Assembly (NCBI GenBank): GCA_023238725.1
Contig: CM041535.1
Location: forward strand, 25,473,978-25,537,977
From: Scortum barcoo
Taxonomy: Eukaryota; Chordata; Actinopteri; Centrarchiformes; Terapontidae
Length of the DNA stretch: 64,000 nucleotides
Direction of reading: 5' to 3'
Under the pieces are notes generated by a model, which worked only from the letters and a program-made list of their open reading frames with translations, ran no database searches and had not been told where the DNA came from. The position numbers were made by a program, and so were the translations under genes. Below, in pieces: positions 62,722 to 64,000 of this stretch; the stretch's first letter is position 1, and every line of letters begins with the position of its first letter.

Positions 62722-62830
62722 CTGGGATTGCTCTGTTACATGGACCAGTGATCACCTGAGGGTGGCTGTTCGTCTGGATTTTAACAGGCTGAGGTCAAAG
62801 TCTGCCTTTGTTGTTTATCTGTAACTCAGA
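62722..62830 (-). promoter_or_regulatory. Candidate 5' noncoding exon of AKR1A1
   Basis: On the minus strand, GAGCAATCCCAG is followed by the donor GTAAGAAAA at 62721. The AKR1A1 start codon exon begins with an acceptor just before the ATG, so an upstream leader exon is expected, and this is the clearest donor I see within 2 kb. The exon's 5' limit is a guess. Confidence 0.3.
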
Positions 62831-64000
62831 CTGATGAAAAATGTCCAAACTCCACTCACCGAAATGGCACAGAGTTAAACATATATTGTCAATGTTTAAT
62901 CACGTAGGATTCAAAAATGGATTTCACCTCCTTTTATTGGTTTCTGAGAACTGACAGCAGATCAGTTCATTATTTCACATGCAGATTATTGCACTTATTG
63001 ATGTTACTGAGGACATAATGCTTACATCATGTGTGAGAACAGCATGGTTATTCATATCTCTGCACATGTCCAGTGTGTTTTCATTCCTCAACATCTCTGC
63101 CACTCATTTCTGTATGCACAGAGAATGAGCGTTGATGAAGGAAGTACTCAGATGCTTTGATTTAGTGCCAATTCAACAAAGTAAAAATAATCCATCACGT
63201 GTTAATCATGCATTGAAAATTGAATTAGAAGTATAACAAGTTGCATTTTCTTATGTATAGAAAAATAATCCCTCTCGCTTATGATCCACTATAAGTGTGT
63301 GGGGGTGTCTATATCTGCAGAGAGCCTACACTCTGCCTGTTTTTTTTTTACTTTGCTGTGTTTGACCTGGAGAGGAAAAAGCCAACTGTGAATGTTGTTG
63401 TTAGGTTTATTCTCTTAAACAACAAAGACAGAGTTCACCGAGACAGTAATGAATGGCAAAAGATTTTAATACTTGCAAAGGAGCATTCAATGCAGATACA
63501 TCGTGTGCATCAAAATGGGAATTTTGAATATTATACATGTATTAGGTTTAATACTGATGCATCCATGTGTCTGCAGTGTTTATCTGTTGTAGCTGGATGT
63601 AACTGCTCTTTTTAGTTTGGTGTTTGCTCCATCGCTCCTCAACCAACAAGCCCCCTCCCAAAGTCAACAGTGAGATGATTGATGGTGCAGGAAACAAGAA
63701 AAATTGAAGCTCTGTTGCAAAAGTTTGTATTAACTTTTTTTGGGGAATTTTCTCTAATGAAATATTGGCTAATTTGACTTTTTGGGCTTCAGTTAGTCAA
63801 ATGTAATCATGTTAGAAGTGCACAAAGGGAAACTTACTTCTCAGTAGGACTGTATTTTTATTTATGTAAGGCAATTTTCTAAACCCATCACACGTTTCTT
63901 AAATAAAAAAATGTATCTTATAAAAAAAGTATCTTTAGGTGTCTGATAAATGTAGTGTCAAAATGTAACAAAGTCAAATTGATCATCATTCAATAATTAT

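Larger units (their letters stand above)
60738..64000. other. Intergenic / AKR1A1 5' region, no coding gene seen
   Basis: The stretch holds two dispersed repeat copies (60905-61110 and 62095-62255), a CA microsatellite (about 62546-62570) and a possible AKR1A1 leader exon (62722 and above). The open frame at 63295-63615 has no recognised domain, signal peptide or splice support. No promoter or RNA gene was identified. Confidence 0.5.

Noticed and set aside
63295..63615. 106-codon plus-strand open frame
   Set aside because: No homology was recognised, it has no splice support, and it lies in AT-rich intergenic sequence. Codon use does not resemble the real genes here.

Overview
This window is nuclear DNA of a bony fish, most likely a percomorph teleost. 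The genes carry many short GT-AG introns. Their proteins align end to end, from memory, with vertebrate families. The spaces between them hold teleost-type interspersed repeats, LINE 3' ends and microsatellites. There is no sign of prokaryotic, viral or organellar sequence. Splice sites were read by eye, and reading phase was checked by arithmetic across every junction of the seven complete genes.

Layout: (1) 1-1,700, possible 5' end of an unidentified minus-strand gene. (2) 3,884-14,729 (+), a CLUH-family gene, 28 coding exons, 1,421 aa. (3) 16,170-18,395 (-), SRRD, 6 coding exons, 293 aa, head to head with (4) TFIP11, 19,681-24,529 (+), 14 coding exons, 836 aa. (5) 24,700-26,260, repeat-rich spacer with a decayed non-LTR retrotransposon tail that runs up to (6) THOC5, 26,579-33,760 (+), 19 coding exons, 684 aa. 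(7) 36,214-39,852 (-), NEFH, 4 exons, 778 aa, convergent with THOC5. (8) 42,717-48,157 (+), FANCG, 15 coding exons, 639 aa, followed on the same strand by (9) VCP, 49,368-57,076 (+), 17 exons, 806 aa. (10) 58,181-60,737 (-), AKR1A1, 8 coding exons, 324 aa, convergent with VCP. (11) 60,738-64,000, no coding gene seen, repeats and a possible AKR1A1 5' noncoding exon.

These are mostly housekeeping genes: mitochondrial mRNA binding (CLUH), spliceosome disassembly (TFIP11), mRNA export (THOC5), interstrand-crosslink repair (FANCG), protein segregation (VCP) and aldehyde reduction (AKR1A1). One neuronal cytoskeleton gene (NEFH) sits among them. They do not form a pathway. Several pairs are adjacent in human as well: SRRD/TFIP11 and NEFH/THOC5 on 22q12, and FANCG/VCP on 9p13. 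The window therefore joins blocks that lie on different human chromosomes.

I found no previously undescribed system. The observations most worth checking are two GC-AG introns, an 18-nt microexon in FANCG, degenerate tandem repeats in the first introns of VCP and THOC5, the LINE tail touching the THOC5 promoter, and asparagine-glycine-rich repeats in the CLUH C-terminus.
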